Numbered from the stretch's first letter, positions 43,677 to 53,275 are shown. The stretch: 64,000 bases of DNA from Paenibacillus pabuli NBRC 13638 (GCF_001514495.1 NZ_BCNM01000014.1:62001-126000), one strand, 5' to 3'. A program made the numbers and translations. Notes: generated from the letters alone by a model not told the origin.

Positions 43677-44743
43677 ATACGTTGGGCTTCATCCATAACT
43701 TGGTGAATAATACTGCTAACCTCTTGATTCGCTTTCAGCATTCTTGTACCCTGCCCTGCCCATAGAGCCATGTAATCAGGATTGTTCAAGCGAGAGGACG
43801 CATTTCTGATGTCGCGCGTTAGCGTATTCTGGGTAGGGAAAGGAAGGGGCTTGATGTGATTATCGTCCCAACGTCGAATAAACGCGTTGGTTATTCCTCT
43901 TGCGGGCCTACCAGAGAAGGCATTTGTAACAACCGTGCTCTCCTCTGTGCTTTCGAGTAATGCCTTTTTATAAGCCGGATGCACTCCTGATTCTGCTGCC
44001 GTCAGAAAACGAGTGCCCATTTGAATTCCTTGAGCTCCCAACGAAAGCGCAGCTACAAGCCCTCTGCCATCCATAATGCCGCCAGCTGCAATCACGGGAA
44101 TTTTAACCCGGTCGACGATTTGGGGAACAAGAGCCATCGTCCCAATATTAGCCCCCATCGGACGTGAGGATACATCAAATGTACCTCGATGCCCTCCTGC
44201 TTCCGTTCCTTGAGCAACAATTACATCACACCCTCGTTGCTCGGCTTGAACGGCCTCATCAACTGTTGTGGCTGTATTCACTATTTGTATGCCTGCTCGT
44301 TTGGCTTTTTCCATTAACTTCTCTGAGATCAACCCGAATGTTGTACTAATAATGGGTACCTTCTCATCCAGTAGAATCTTAAATTGTTCTTCAAAATAGT
44401 CAGGGGTTTGTATATCGTTCACAACCGGATGAGATATTCCTAATGAAGTTCGTATTCCATTCAAACTTTCATTGACCTGATTAAAATTGCTGTATTGATC
44501 TGCACCCATAACAGAAAAAATATTAATAGAGAAGGGTTCCTGAGTAAGCTTTCTGATCCCCTGAATGGCTTCCTTGATGTCCAACGGGCTCATGTAGGCT
44601 GCACCTAAAGTTCCCAGGCCTCCAGCGTTAGAAACAGCGGATACCATAGGAACCATATGGGGGATCCCCGCCATTCCCGCTAAAACTATAGGATAACGAA
44701 TGTTAAAAACGTTACACAGATTGGTTTTTAATTGAATAGCCAT
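43667..44743 (-). CDS. Nitronate monooxygenase (2-nitropropane dioxygenase family)
   Basis: The 358-residue FMN-dependent enzyme has the family features: PIVLAGMAGIPHM at the start, GCDVIVAQGTEAGGHRGTFD (FMN and substrate region with the catalytic histidine), IPVIAAGGIMDGRGL and LGAQGIQMGTRFL (phosphate binding). It oxidises toxic alkyl nitronates to aldehydes and nitrite. The start follows AAGGAGG. The stop runs into an arsC relic, so a deletion joined them. An unknown gene at 44798 lies upstream on the same strand. Confidence 0.93.
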   Translation of the reverse strand: MAIQLKTNLCNVFNIRYPIVLAGMAGIPHMVPMVSAVSNAGGLGTLGAAYMSPLDIKEAIQGIRKLTQEPFSINIFSVMGADQYSNFNQVNESLNGIRTSLGISHPVVNDIQTPDYFEEQFKILLDEKVPIISTTFGLISEKLMEKAKRAGIQIVNTATTVDEAVQAEQRGCDVIVAQGTEAGGHRGTFDVSSRPMGANIGTMALVPQIVDRVKIPVIAAGGIMDGRGLVAALSLGAQGIQMGTRFLTAAESGVHPAYKKALLESTEESTVVTNAFSGRPARGITNAFIRRWDDNHIKPLPFPTQNTLTRDIRNASSRLNNPDYMALWAGQGTRMLKANQEVSSIIHQVMDEAQRIIE

Positions 44744-44797
44744 ATGTATTGAACCTCCTTATCATGTTGTTCCTCAACAAGCTCCAAGGGTTGTTAT

Positions 44798-45163
44798 TTA
44801 GTTTTTCACAAGATCATCCATGGCCTGAACAGCCAGTTCAAATGCTTTCACTCTTCTTGCGATAAGCGTTTTTTGAGGGCTGCCCGTTTTTGACTTACCA
44901 TCCATGTTCTCCAGTATCGGGAATAAACCAGTCAAAACATGGCGAGCTTCTGTTAAATCTGCCTCACTATAATGATGAGGTTTTAGATTCCAAGCCGTTT
45001 CCAGCATGGCTAAACCGATGTACAATGCTTTGAGGCGTTTATTTAACAGAGTCGTGTTACTTCCTTTCCCAGTCATATTTGCCAGGGCGTTTTCCGATTT
45101 GCGAATTACCGATTGGAAGGCTTGGAATGATTCCATTTTAACTTCAGTAGATACATTCTCCAT
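44798..45163 (-). CDS. Unknown small helical protein, 121 residues
   Basis: The preferred start is the ATG at 45163 (MENVSTEVKMES) with AGAGAGG ten bases before it; the longer frame from 45208 has only a weak site. The protein is helix-rich, with a serine/lysine-rich middle (SENALANMTGKGSNTTLLNK) and the carboxyl half RRVKAFELAVQAMDDL. There is no membrane segment. I do not recognise it. It lies 54 bases upstream of the nitronate monooxygenase gene and may be co-transcribed. Confidence 0.75.
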   Translation of the reverse strand: MENVSTEVKMESFQAFQSVIRKSENALANMTGKGSNTTLLNKRLKALYIGLAMLETAWNLKPHHYSEADLTEARHVLTGLFPILENMDGKSKTGSPQKTLIARRVKAFELAVQAMDDLVKN

Positions 45164-45300
45164 GTATTGCAGACCTCTCTTTATATCTGGGATTGTTATT
45201 CCGCTCATTCATTCGTTCTCTTACATATTATGTCTCAACGTCCACAATGTAAAGTTACGTTCATCACTGTTGCCGACTCCGAAACGATTGAATACAAAGC

Positions 45301-45337
45301 AAAAATCCCGCTCTGATACTTGGTCCAGAGCGGGATG
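45301..45337 (-). terminator. Terminator of the rbs operon
   Basis: ATCCCGCTCTG pairs with CAGAGCGGGAT across a loop, followed by TTTTT on the minus strand. It lies just past the rbsB stop at 45349. Confidence 0.9.
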
Positions 45338-45348
45338 TACAAGCATAT

Positions 45349-46278
45349 TTAGTTACTGGCGTTTTCTTTGGTTACCAGCTTCAATTCAGCCGGAATGGAT
45401 TTCTCTACCTGCTTGCCATTCAGCACATCCATAGCTGCTTGCACCGCCAGCTGGCCAATCAGTACAGGCTGTTGAGCGACTGTGGCCGTCAACTTCCCGT
45501 CCTGTATGGATTTGATCGCATCATCGTTGCCGTCAAATCCGATTACAGGGATGTCTTTGCCGGAGCTTTGGATCGCTTCAATTGCACCCAGTGCCATCTC
45601 GTCGTTATGAGCAAATACCGCCTGCACGTCAGGATTGCCCTGCAGCAGATTCTCCATCACATTCAACCCTTTGGAGCGATCGAAATCGGCAGACTGCTTG
45701 GCAACCACATCAAGTTTTTGGTCGGCAACCTCGTGGAAACCTTTTCCTCGCTCTCTTGTTGCGGAAGCTCCAGGTACACCCTCAAGTTCAATCACTTTCG
45801 CTCCCTCGCCAAGGTGTTCTACGAAATATTCTGCTGCCATCTGTCCACCCTTGACGTTATCGGATGCAACCAACGCTGCCACGTCCCCTTTGTCTGCCGA
45901 ACGGTCCAGTGTAACCACAGGAATGCCTACGCTATTGGCAGACTGAACGGCCGTGGAGATTGCCGCGGAATCCGCAGGGTTAATCAGAAGGGCATCCACG
46001 CCTTGTTGTATAAGGTCGTCCACATCATTGGTTTGTTTGGCCGAATCATTTTGCGCATCAACCACGATGACCTGAATTCCTTGTTTTTTGGCTTCTGCAA
46101 CTACCCCGTCTTTGAGGGATACAAAGAAGGGATTATTTAACGTGGAAACCGACAGGCCGATTTTTTTCTGTCCATTGCTTCCGGCAGAGTCGGGCTTGGC
46201 CCAGCCCGGAGGCTCCAGGGAGCACCCCGCCAGAACGATCATCATTACACTTACAAGCAATATGGTTAGTTTTTTCAT
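45349..46278 (-). CDS. rbsB: Ribose ABC transporter substrate-binding lipoprotein
   Basis: The 309-residue protein has a signal ending in IVLAGCS (lipobox), then the periplasmic-binding fold: GLSVSTLNNPFFVSLKDGVV, the hinge DRSADKGDVAALVASDN and AVFAHNDEMALGAIEAI. It binds ribose outside the membrane and delivers it to RbsC. It is last in the operon, 14 bases after rbsC. The ATG at 46278 follows GGAGAG. Gene order matches the well-known rbsRKDACB. Confidence 0.95.
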   Translation of the reverse strand: MKKLTILLVSVMMIVLAGCSLEPPGWAKPDSAGSNGQKKIGLSVSTLNNPFFVSLKDGVVAEAKKQGIQVIVVDAQNDSAKQTNDVDDLIQQGVDALLINPADSAAISTAVQSANSVGIPVVTLDRSADKGDVAALVASDNVKGGQMAAEYFVEHLGEGAKVIELEGVPGASATRERGKGFHEVADQKLDVVAKQSADFDRSKGLNVMENLLQGNPDVQAVFAHNDEMALGAIEAIQSSGKDIPVIGFDGNDDAIKSIQDGKLTATVAQQPVLIGQLAVQAAMDVLNGKQVEKSIPAELKLVTKENASN

Positions 46279-46292
46279 GTTCGCTTCTCTCC

Positions 46293-47264
46293 TTAAGCCG
46301 TTTTCTTGCGGTCCAGCAGGACAGCGATAGCAATAACGACGCCTTTCACAACCATTTGGTAAAATGAGTTCACGCCGAGCAGGTTCAAACCATTGTTCAA
46401 CACGCCGATAATCAGGACCCCGATCAGTGTACCGACAATTCGTCCTCTACCGCCCGAAAGGCTTGTTCCACCCAGAACAACAGCAGCAATGGCGTCCAGT
46501 TCATATGAAGTACCTGCCGTAGGCTGTGCAGAATTCAGACGGGAAGTCAGAATCGCGCCTGCCAATGCTGACAACATACCAACCAGAGAGTAAATCATGA
46601 TTTTCACACGATGCACTTTAATGCCCGAGATAATGGAAGCCTTCTCGTTGCCACCAAGCGCATACGTTTTGCGGCCGAAGGCTGTTTTGTGCAAAATCGT
46701 CCAGAGAATTACAAAAGTAATTAACATGGTAATGGCCGGCACAGGAATGCCAAGCATATAACCGCGCCCAAACAGCTGGAACATCAGGCTGTCGCCCAGT
46801 CCCGTAATTGGGTTACCGTTTGTATACACGAGTGTCAATCCCCGGAATACGGTCATCGTCGCCAATGTAGCTATAAACGGAGCCATTTTTCCTTTTGTAA
46901 TCATCAGTCCATTTACCATACCCATGACACCACCGAGTGCGACCCCAATAATGATTGAGAGAATGGGATCCAGGCCGGACAACATCATATTGGCTACAAA
47001 GGCGCTCGATAAAGCCAGAATGGAGCCTACTGACAAGTCGATCCCGCCAGTCAAAATAACAAACGTCATGCCAAAGGCAATCAGTGCATTAATCGAAACC
47101 TGTCGTAATAGATTTAAAATGTTAAGCGGTTCTAAAAAGCTTGGATTTAATGCGGATACGATAATGATGAGTATGATCAGCCCTAATAACGGGCCCAATT
47201 TTTGTGTCAGATTCGTTAAACGGAAGCCGCTTTTGGCGGGTTGGTTTTCCTGCAAAGTTGTCAT
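46293..47264 (-). CDS. rbsC: Ribose ABC transporter permease
   Basis: The 323-residue membrane protein has about eight to ten hydrophobic segments and the RbsC/BPD_transp_2 signature GGIDLSVGSILALSSAF, and AVVLGGTSLSGGRGRIVGTL near the end. It forms the channel with RbsA and RbsB. It lies two bases downstream of rbsA. The start is the ATG at 47264. Confidence 0.95.
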   Translation of the reverse strand: MTTLQENQPAKSGFRLTNLTQKLGPLLGLIILIIIVSALNPSFLEPLNILNLLRQVSINALIAFGMTFVILTGGIDLSVGSILALSSAFVANMMLSGLDPILSIIIGVALGGVMGMVNGLMITKGKMAPFIATLATMTVFRGLTLVYTNGNPITGLGDSLMFQLFGRGYMLGIPVPAITMLITFVILWTILHKTAFGRKTYALGGNEKASIISGIKVHRVKIMIYSLVGMLSALAGAILTSRLNSAQPTAGTSYELDAIAAVVLGGTSLSGGRGRIVGTLIGVLIIGVLNNGLNLLGVNSFYQMVVKGVVIAIAVLLDRKKTA

Positions 47265-47265
47265 A

Positions 47266-48747
47266 TTACTGTCCCCCTGTAGCCAATGTCATAATGTTTT
47301 CCTGTGTTGCCTCTTCCCTTGCCAGTTCACCACTAATGCGTCCCTCATGCACAACTGCGATTCGATCGCTCATGCCGAGCACTTCAGGCAGCTCGGAAGA
47401 TACCATAATGATTGCGACTCCGCGGTCCGTCAGCTCGTTCATCAACTGGTAAATCTCTCGTTTAGCTCCAACATCCACGCCACGAGTTGGCTCATCCAGA
47501 ATGAGCACGCTTGGTCCGATACCGACCCATTTGGCGATCACGACCTTCTGCTGATTGCCTCCTGACAAGTTTCGTACCGCCGTCTCGGAGGATTGTGTCT
47601 TGATTTGCAAACGTTTGATGAGTGTATCGACGAATTCCTGTTCTTTCTGAGTTGAAATGAAACCTTTGTTTGAGAAGCTGAACAGATTCGGTAAAGCCAT
47701 GTTCTCACGTATGGAGAAATCTAATACCAAACCTTCATCCTTCCGGTCTTCGGTAATAAATCCAATTCCATGTCTAACTGCGTCTGCCGGCTTCCGAATG
47801 TGAACATTTTTGCCTCGAATCATAATGTCTCCACTATCCAGTGTGTCCAAACCGAAGAGCGCCCGCATGATTTCTGTACGTCCCGAGCCCATTAGCCCTG
47901 AGAAGCCGAGAATTTCGCCTGCTCTCACGGTGAAGCTGACATTCTCGAACAATCCGGTGCTGCTTGCGTCACGCACTTCTAGAACCACTTCACCGTATGA
48001 AGGATTCCGTGCAGGATACCGCTCCGTAAGCTCCCGACCGACCATCTTCCGTACCACTTCATCAAAGCTGGTCTCCGGGATCGACTTGGTATCCACCGTT
48101 TTTCCGTCACGCATCACCGTAATCCGGTCGCAGATTGTAAAAATCTCCTCCATCCGATGCGAAATGTACACGATGGACACCCCGTTTTTCTGGAGTGAAG
48201 CGATCACACCAAACAGCTTCTGGATCTCACGCTCTGTAAGAGCCGCCGTTGGTTCATCCATAATGATGACTTTCGCATTGGTCATTAGTGCTTTGGCAAT
48301 CTCAATCATTTGCTGTTGACCGACAGAGCATTCCCCGGCAGGACGGTCCAGCGGGATGTTCACCGAAAGTTTGGCTAACTGCTCAGTGGCAAGCGCTTTC
48401 ATTTGTCGTGTGTTCAGTAATCCCAAAGACGAAGTTAATTCCTTACCTATAAAGAGATTGTCAAGCACCGTCATTTCCGGCCAAATGTTCAACTCCTGAT
48501 GGATAAACGCAATACCCATCTTCTCGGCTTCCTTTGGACTGGAAAAATAGGTTTCTGTGCCGTCAATGGAGATGGTTCCCTGATCCCGCGCATGAAGACC
48601 GATCAAAATGTTCATTAACGTGGATTTTCCTGCCCCGTTCTCCCCCATCAAGGCGTGAACCTCGCCTTCTTTCAAATCGAAATCCACTCCGCTCAGCACT
48701 TGGTTGGTGCCAAACGCTTTGTATATGCCTTGCATCTGAATATGCAT
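47266..48747 (-). CDS. rbsA: Ribose ABC transporter ATP-binding protein
   Basis: The 493-residue protein is a fused double ATPase. The first half has Walker A GENGAGKSTLMNILIG, signature CSVGQQQMIEIAKAL and Walker B VIIMDEPTAAL; the second half has GLMGSGRTEIMRALFG (a modified Walker A), NLSGGNQQKVVIAKW and SVLILDEPTRGVDVGAK. This is the hallmark of sugar importers of the RbsA/XylG group. It lies 15 bases after rbsD. The start has an AAAGGAGGA site. Confidence 0.96.
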   Translation of the reverse strand: MHIQMQGIYKAFGTNQVLSGVDFDLKEGEVHALMGENGAGKSTLMNILIGLHARDQGTISIDGTETYFSSPKEAEKMGIAFIHQELNIWPEMTVLDNLFIGKELTSSLGLLNTRQMKALATEQLAKLSVNIPLDRPAGECSVGQQQMIEIAKALMTNAKVIIMDEPTAALTEREIQKLFGVIASLQKNGVSIVYISHRMEEIFTICDRITVMRDGKTVDTKSIPETSFDEVVRKMVGRELTERYPARNPSYGEVVLEVRDASSTGLFENVSFTVRAGEILGFSGLMGSGRTEIMRALFGLDTLDSGDIMIRGKNVHIRKPADAVRHGIGFITEDRKDEGLVLDFSIRENMALPNLFSFSNKGFISTQKEQEFVDTLIKRLQIKTQSSETAVRNLSGGNQQKVVIAKWVGIGPSVLILDEPTRGVDVGAKREIYQLMNELTDRGVAIIMVSSELPEVLGMSDRIAVVHEGRISGELAREEATQENIMTLATGGQ

Positions 48748-48762
48748 AATGTCGTCCTCCTT

Positions 48763-49164
48763 TTAACCGAAAATGACGCCTGATTGTAATATGCAATTGG
48801 CATACGGTGTGGCTTCGCCCGTGCGAATAACCACTTTGGCCTGTCGGGTCAACGCCTTGAATTGCTCATGACTGAGAGATACGTCGGTAGCGTCATCCCC
48901 GAATTTCTCGGTAACGAATTGCAAAGCTGCAGGATTTCCTGCCTTGATTTCGGCCGCCAGAATCACTCTTTCCACCACCATATCTTCCGCAATCAGTTCC
49001 ACGATTTCTTGAAAACTCGGTGTTCCCAACTTCAGGGCCACATCAATTTTGGGTACGCCTTCCGGAATCGGAAGACCGGCATCTGCGATGACAATCGTGT
49101 CCGTATGGCCCAGATCGGACAGCACCTTGGAAATATGACTGTTCAGCATTCCCTGTTTCTTCAT
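48763..49164 (-). CDS. rbsD: D-ribose pyranase
   Basis: The 133-residue protein matches RbsD: MKKQGMLNSHISKVLSDLGHTDTIVIADAGLPIP at the start, with the catalytic histidine in that region, and GEATPYANCILQSGVIFG at the end. It converts the pyranose to the furanose form of ribose so that RbsK can use it. It overlaps the rbsK gene by four bases. Confidence 0.96.
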   Translation of the reverse strand: MKKQGMLNSHISKVLSDLGHTDTIVIADAGLPIPEGVPKIDVALKLGTPSFQEIVELIAEDMVVERVILAAEIKAGNPAALQFVTEKFGDDATDVSLSHEQFKALTRQAKVVIRTGEATPYANCILQSGVIFG

Positions 49165-50042
49165 TTCAGACTTTCCTCCACTTCATTCCGCATCGGCATG
49201 CCACCTTGCGCTCCGAATTTGGTCACGGATAGCGATGCAGCCCGGTTGGCAAATCTAATGCTGTCCTGCAGCGGCTTACCTTCCGCCAAAGCGACCGCAA
49301 ATGCGGCATTAAACGTATCACCCGCTCCGGTTGTATCCACTGGTTCAACCTTGTAAGCAGGGACAACGATTTCCTGCTCCCCGTCAAAGTATCGAACTCC
49401 GTTGCTGCCCTCTGTAATAAACAACTTGTTTGGATATTTCCGCAGCGCTTCTGCTGGAGTTATGCCCTGAAACAATATCTCGGCTTCATGCTCGTTCGGT
49501 GTAATATAAGCGGCTTTTTCGATGACTGTATCCGGCACTTTTCTTGCCGGGGCTGGATTCAACAACAGAGGAGTTCCACTTTGGTCACAAATCTCGCTGA
49601 CACGAACAACGGTTTCCTCTGGAGTTTCCTGTTGAATGAGCACGATATCGGCACTTTGGATTACTTCTACCAATCCATTGATATAGTCAGGTGTTAGTTC
49701 GCGATTGGCCGCCTCAACGACTACAATGCTATTATCACCTTCTGCCAGCACGATATGAGCCGTGCCGCTTTCCATATGTGTAACCGGTTTCACATTCTGC
49801 GTATTTACACCATTTGCTTTGAAATTATTCAAAATGGCCGTACCGAAAGCATCATCGCCTACCCGGCCAATCATCGCAACTTCGGCACCCAGCCTTGCAG
49901 CAGCAACGGCCTGGTTAGCTCCTTTGCCGCCCGGAACTGTTTTGAAGCTATCACCAAGGACGGTTTCACCCGCCCCTGGCCGTCTTGAGGAAGTGACAAC
50001 CAGATCCATGGAGCTGCTGCCAATAACACAAATTTTAGCCAT
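49161..50042 (-). CDS. rbsK: Ribokinase
   Basis: The 293-residue PfkB family kinase has the amino-terminal signature GSSSMDLVVTSSRRPGAGE, then GGKGANQAVAAARLGA, and the catalytic carboxyl motif DTTGAGDTFNAAFAVAL with the aspartate base. It phosphorylates ribose at O5 with ATP. It overlaps the rbsR gene by 8 bases and rbsD by 4, so the genes are translationally linked. Confidence 0.96.
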   Translation of the reverse strand: MAKICVIGSSSMDLVVTSSRRPGAGETVLGDSFKTVPGGKGANQAVAAARLGAEVAMIGRVGDDAFGTAILNNFKANGVNTQNVKPVTHMESGTAHIVLAEGDNSIVVVEAANRELTPDYINGLVEVIQSADIVLIQQETPEETVVRVSEICDQSGTPLLLNPAPARKVPDTVIEKAAYITPNEHEAEILFQGITPAEALRKYPNKLFITEGSNGVRYFDGEQEIVVPAYKVEPVDTTGAGDTFNAAFAVALAEGKPLQDSIRFANRAASLSVTKFGAQGGMPMRNEVEESLK

Positions 50043-51024
50043 TCGAAATCACCTTTCTTGTTGTGCCCCGTTCAATGAAACTGACAGGCAATTGTATGTG
50101 TTTATTTTCGATTGGAGCTTGTTCTACAAGTTTAATAAGCAATCCGGCGGCTTCTCTTCCCATCTCATATGCGGGTTGGTGAATGGTCGACAAGGCAGGC
50201 GACAGCAAGCTGCACATTGGAATATCGTCGAAGCCGATAATTTGCATATCCTCCGGAACTTTTATTCCGATTCGCAATGCTTCGTGCAGTACTGCCATGG
50301 CCGCAATGTCATTACTGGCAATGACCCCGTCGGTATCGCCGTACTTGCTGAATAGCTCTTCCGCCCATAACCCAACATCGTTAAAGGAAAAGGATGTCGT
50401 TTGAATTACGCGGTAATCAAGACCAGCCTGACGTATGCTCTCGATCGCGCCTTCAAAACGGTCCTGCGCCGGTTTGATATGTGCAGGTCCCTTCATGACC
50501 GTAATTCGGCGACTTCCGCGTTTGATGATCTCCCTTGCAGCCAGGCGGCCGCCCTCTCTGCCGTCCGCATATACGGAGGGACTGTCCAGCGGCGTCCTGT
50601 CAAGAAACACCACTGGGATCTTCAGGCTTTCATATATTGAAGAATGAGGGTAGTTCGTTGAAGAGATTACGCCCACTACATTATTCTGGATAAAAGTCTG
50701 GATGTAATCCCGTTCCTTCTGTTCATCCTCATCACTATTTCCGAAAATCAGTCTGAAATCCTGCTCCTGCATCCGGTCCTCTACCCCACGTGCAAGCTGC
50801 GGAAAGTAAGGGTTTGCAATATCGGGCAGCAGCAGGCCGATCAGTTTGGACTTGCGCTTGTATAAAGAGCGGGCCACTTCATTCGGTGAGAAGTTAAGCT
50901 GCTTGACCGCTTCTTCCACTTTCTTTCGAGTGTCTGCATGAACATAACCTCGTTCATTTATGACCCGTGATACGGTGGCTACTGAAACGCCAGCCAGATT
51001 AGCTACATCTTTTATTGTTGTCAT
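50035..51024 (-). CDS. rbsR: LacI family ribose operon repressor
   Basis: The 329-residue protein begins TTIKDVANLAGVSVATVSRVINERG, the LacI helix-turn-helix and hinge, and continues with the periplasmic-binding fold (LIGLLLPDIANPYFPQLARGVE). As the first gene of the rbs operon it is the likely ribose-responsive repressor. The start follows AGGGGTGA. Its operator is the palindrome at 51043. Confidence 0.95.
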   Translation of the reverse strand: MTTIKDVANLAGVSVATVSRVINERGYVHADTRKKVEEAVKQLNFSPNEVARSLYKRKSKLIGLLLPDIANPYFPQLARGVEDRMQEQDFRLIFGNSDEDEQKERDYIQTFIQNNVVGVISSTNYPHSSIYESLKIPVVFLDRTPLDSPSVYADGREGGRLAAREIIKRGSRRITVMKGPAHIKPAQDRFEGAIESIRQAGLDYRVIQTTSFSFNDVGLWAEELFSKYGDTDGVIASNDIAAMAVLHEALRIGIKVPEDMQIIGFDDIPMCSLLSPALSTIHQPAYEMGREAAGLLIKLVEQAPIENKHIQLPVSFIERGTTRKVISNG

Positions 51025-51042
51025 GAACGTTCACCCCTAATG

Positions 51043-51056
51043 TGTAACCGGTTACA
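51043..51056. promoter_or_regulatory. rbs operator, perfect palindrome TGTAACCGGTTACA
   Basis: The 14-base palindrome lies 19 bases before the rbsR start codon, with the CG centre typical of LacI family operators. The core also fits the cre pattern TGNAANCGNWWNCA, so CcpA could bind too. Bound repressor would block the transcription of the whole operon. Confidence 0.85.
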
Positions 51057-51294
51057 GATATGAAAATATCATATTTATTTCTGTTTGGCAATCATTTTAT
51101 TGCTGGTAAAATATCCAAGTCGGTCAGAAAAAGGCCTAAAGTACTTGCTGGTCAACAAATGACTGACCGTTCGAGATTTATATGGCGGTAGATTTTAATT
51201 TTATTTTGCACTATCTAAAGTCTATGACCGTTTAAACCACAGGCCAATACATTTTCCTTATTTAATTCCTATAACTAAACTATCTAGCGACTTC

Positions 51295-51336
51295 TTGACA
51301 TGTGAATAGATTATCGATATAGTATGAATCAATTCA
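51295..51336 (+). promoter_or_regulatory. Promoter and operator-like dyads for the TetR gene
   Basis: TTGACA (51295-51300) and TATAGT (51318-51323) have a 17-base spacer. The dyad TGAATCAATTCA (51325-51336) lies just past the -10 box, and TGTGAAT at 51301 mirrors ATTCACA at 51331. This fits an autoregulated TetR promoter. Confidence 0.75.
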
Positions 51337-51359
51337 CACTTCATATTAAGGAGTAATCT

Positions 51360-52019
51360 ATGCCAAAAAATTCGTTCTTTCGTTTAGATGAAGCAAGGCG
51401 CGAGGAAATATCTAATAGCGCTATGCAACTTTTTGTTGATCATCTTTACGAGGATATAACTATGAAGATGGTTTTGGACAGTTTGTCCATGCACCCTGGA
51501 ACATTTTATCGGTATTTTGAAGACAAAGATGACCTTTATTGTCTCTTAGTACGTAATGTCACACAGAAAAGAGCTAAGTATTTTAATAACAGTAATGAAG
51601 ATTCCCTTTACCGGTTTTTCCTTACTACCTTATTTGGTAACGTTAATGGCACTGAGACCGAGCCGCTGAATGAGTTGGAAATCAAACTCACTAAAACATT
51701 TTTAAACATTCCTGAGAACACTTTGCTTAAAGTATATCTGAATGTGCTAAAGGGCGAGTCATTCCCCTTAATCAAGGACATTTTACGCCGAATGAGGGTT
51801 GATGGATTTCTCCGACCTGATCTTGACGACGACCTGATTTCTTTTATGTTTGAGTCAATGCAGTTTAATTTAGTCATGTTTTTTAGGGAATTCGATATTA
51901 AGGACTCTACGCTGCAACATAAGCTTAGCAAGTACTTTGCTGACTTTATGAGTCATGGGCTGCTTGAAGATCATAAATATTCTGAAATGGTTAGCGATGT
52001 CAAGAAAGCCAAGGAGTAG
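51360..52019 (+). CDS. TetR/AcrR family regulator
   Basis: The 219-residue protein has a TetR DNA-binding region (EDITMKMVLDSLSMHPGTFYRYFEDKDD, shown here by its recognition helix) and a long carboxyl part with ESMQFNLVMFFREFDI. It starts at the first ATG after AAGGAG. It lies 35 bases upstream of an alpha/beta hydrolase gene, so it probably controls that enzyme. Its promoter overlaps operator-like dyads. Confidence 0.9.
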   Translation: MPKNSFFRLDEARREEISNSAMQLFVDHLYEDITMKMVLDSLSMHPGTFYRYFEDKDDLYCLLVRNVTQKRAKYFNNSNEDSLYRFFLTTLFGNVNGTETEPLNELEIKLTKTFLNIPENTLLKVYLNVLKGESFPLIKDILRRMRVDGFLRPDLDDDLISFMFESMQFNLVMFFREFDIKDSTLQHKLSKYFADFMSHGLLEDHKYSEMVSDVKKAKE

Positions 52020-52054
52020 ATATATGATTCAATTAATTAAGGGGGAACAAGAAA

Positions 52055-53185
52055 ATGAAAACTTATGACGCATTTCCAGAACCAATTGGCGGCTATACTG
52101 TCGGTCGAACCCAGATGGATTTGGAGTACACGGCATCCGATCACTCAAAAAGAGAACTGACAGCGTTTGTGTATTATCCGTCCGACAGTAGCGAAGGTAA
52201 GACTACATCAACGTACATGTTTCCTGAAGTCTACGAGATGCTTAATGAGCAGCCGCTTGTCACTGAGGATATTTTCTCAATAGATATCAAGACCCGGTGT
52301 TACGATGATCTTGCTCTCTCCGGGAAGGAAAAGCGCTATCCGGTGTTATTCTATGTTTGCGGCGGGGGCGGTTCTCCGGAATGGGGCACAGTGATCTGTA
52401 CAGATTTGGCAAGCATGGGATATGTTGTGGTAAGCATTGGCCATCCGAATAGCACGATGTATAAGCGTAAAGATGGGCGGCTGTTTAATGTATCCAAGGA
52501 TTTTTCGGATGTCCTTATAGCGTTCTCTGAAGATCCGGAGATGCTGGCGCTGGTTGGTAAGATGGAGATGCGTCCTGACGATGAAACTGCTATTGCAATG
52601 TGCCGTAACGTGCTTGCACTGCCGGTACTTGCCAAGTTAACAGAGTATAGTGAATTACAGGCAGAAGATGTGAGGTATGTAGCCGATTATCTTTACCAGC
52701 TGGACTCTGGAGAACTGAATTCCATCTTTAAGGACCGATTGCTGCTTGACAGCGGCATGGGCATAGTCGGACATTCTTATGGAGGGCTTACGACGGCGAT
52801 GGTTTGCCGGGACGACGAGCGGTTCGCCTGCGGGGTTGGACTGGATAGCGGTGCGTTTGGCCTTCAGGACAGCGACCTTAAGAAACCCTTCTTGCTGCTG
52901 TTTAATGAACCTAACTATAATATGAATGCGATAATTGGCGCTAACAATAGCATGGAAACCTATTATTTCTCTGTTGATCGTGTTGCGCATTTAGATTACT
53001 GCGACATCGTGTTTACCAGTGTTAATGAGAAACTCAGAGGCGAACGGGATGCTATGGAGATGCGAAATCTTGTTACAGACTATACGAGGAACTTTTTTGA
53101 TCATTACATACGGCAGAAGGCTGCAAGTGTGGAAAGTCTGGCATACGATGGCGTGGACTTGATCAAGAAGACCCGCAACAAGTGA
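52055..53185 (+). CDS. Alpha/beta hydrolase, PAF-acetylhydrolase-like
   Basis: The 376-residue enzyme has the lipase elbow GIVGHSYGGLTTAMVCRD with the catalytic serine, a likely acid in GVGLDSGAFG, and a likely histidine in VDRVAHLDYCD, together with the oxyanion region LFYVCGGGGSPEWG. The carboxyl part resembles PAF-acetylhydrolase-like esterases. It is cytoplasmic, without a signal peptide. It likely cleaves an ester substrate that the TetR regulator senses; the substrate is unknown. The start has a GGGGGAA site. Confidence 0.88.
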   Translation: MKTYDAFPEPIGGYTVGRTQMDLEYTASDHSKRELTAFVYYPSDSSEGKTTSTYMFPEVYEMLNEQPLVTEDIFSIDIKTRCYDDLALSGKEKRYPVLFYVCGGGGSPEWGTVICTDLASMGYVVVSIGHPNSTMYKRKDGRLFNVSKDFSDVLIAFSEDPEMLALVGKMEMRPDDETAIAMCRNVLALPVLAKLTEYSELQAEDVRYVADYLYQLDSGELNSIFKDRLLLDSGMGIVGHSYGGLTTAMVCRDDERFACGVGLDSGAFGLQDSDLKKPFLLLFNEPNYNMNAIIGANNSMETYYFSVDRVAHLDYCDIVFTSVNEKLRGERDAMEMRNLVTDYTRNFFDHYIRQKAASVESLAYDGVDLIKKTRNK

Positions 53186-53236
53186 CATAACCTCAGAGAT
53201 TGCTGATAAACGCATGTCAAAGAGCTAGCCCTACAG

Positions 53237-53275
53237 ACACAGAGCCGATAACCCTATTACGCGGTTATCGGCTCT
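53237..53275 (+). terminator. Terminator of the TetR/hydrolase genes
   Basis: AGAGCCGATAACC and GGTTATCGGCTCT form a 13-base perfect stem with a nine-base loop followed by CTCATATTT. Confidence 0.8.

Larger units (their letters stand above)
51025..51359. other. Divergent upstream region of rbsR and the TetR gene
   Basis: The 335 bases hold no gene. They carry the rbs operator (51043-51056), an AT-rich middle part, and the promoter and dyad of the TetR gene (51295-51336). Confidence 0.7.

Noticed and set aside
45439..46140. Plus-strand frame of 233 codons opposite rbsB
   Set aside because: It is antisense to a well-supported ribose-binding protein gene and has no domain pattern.
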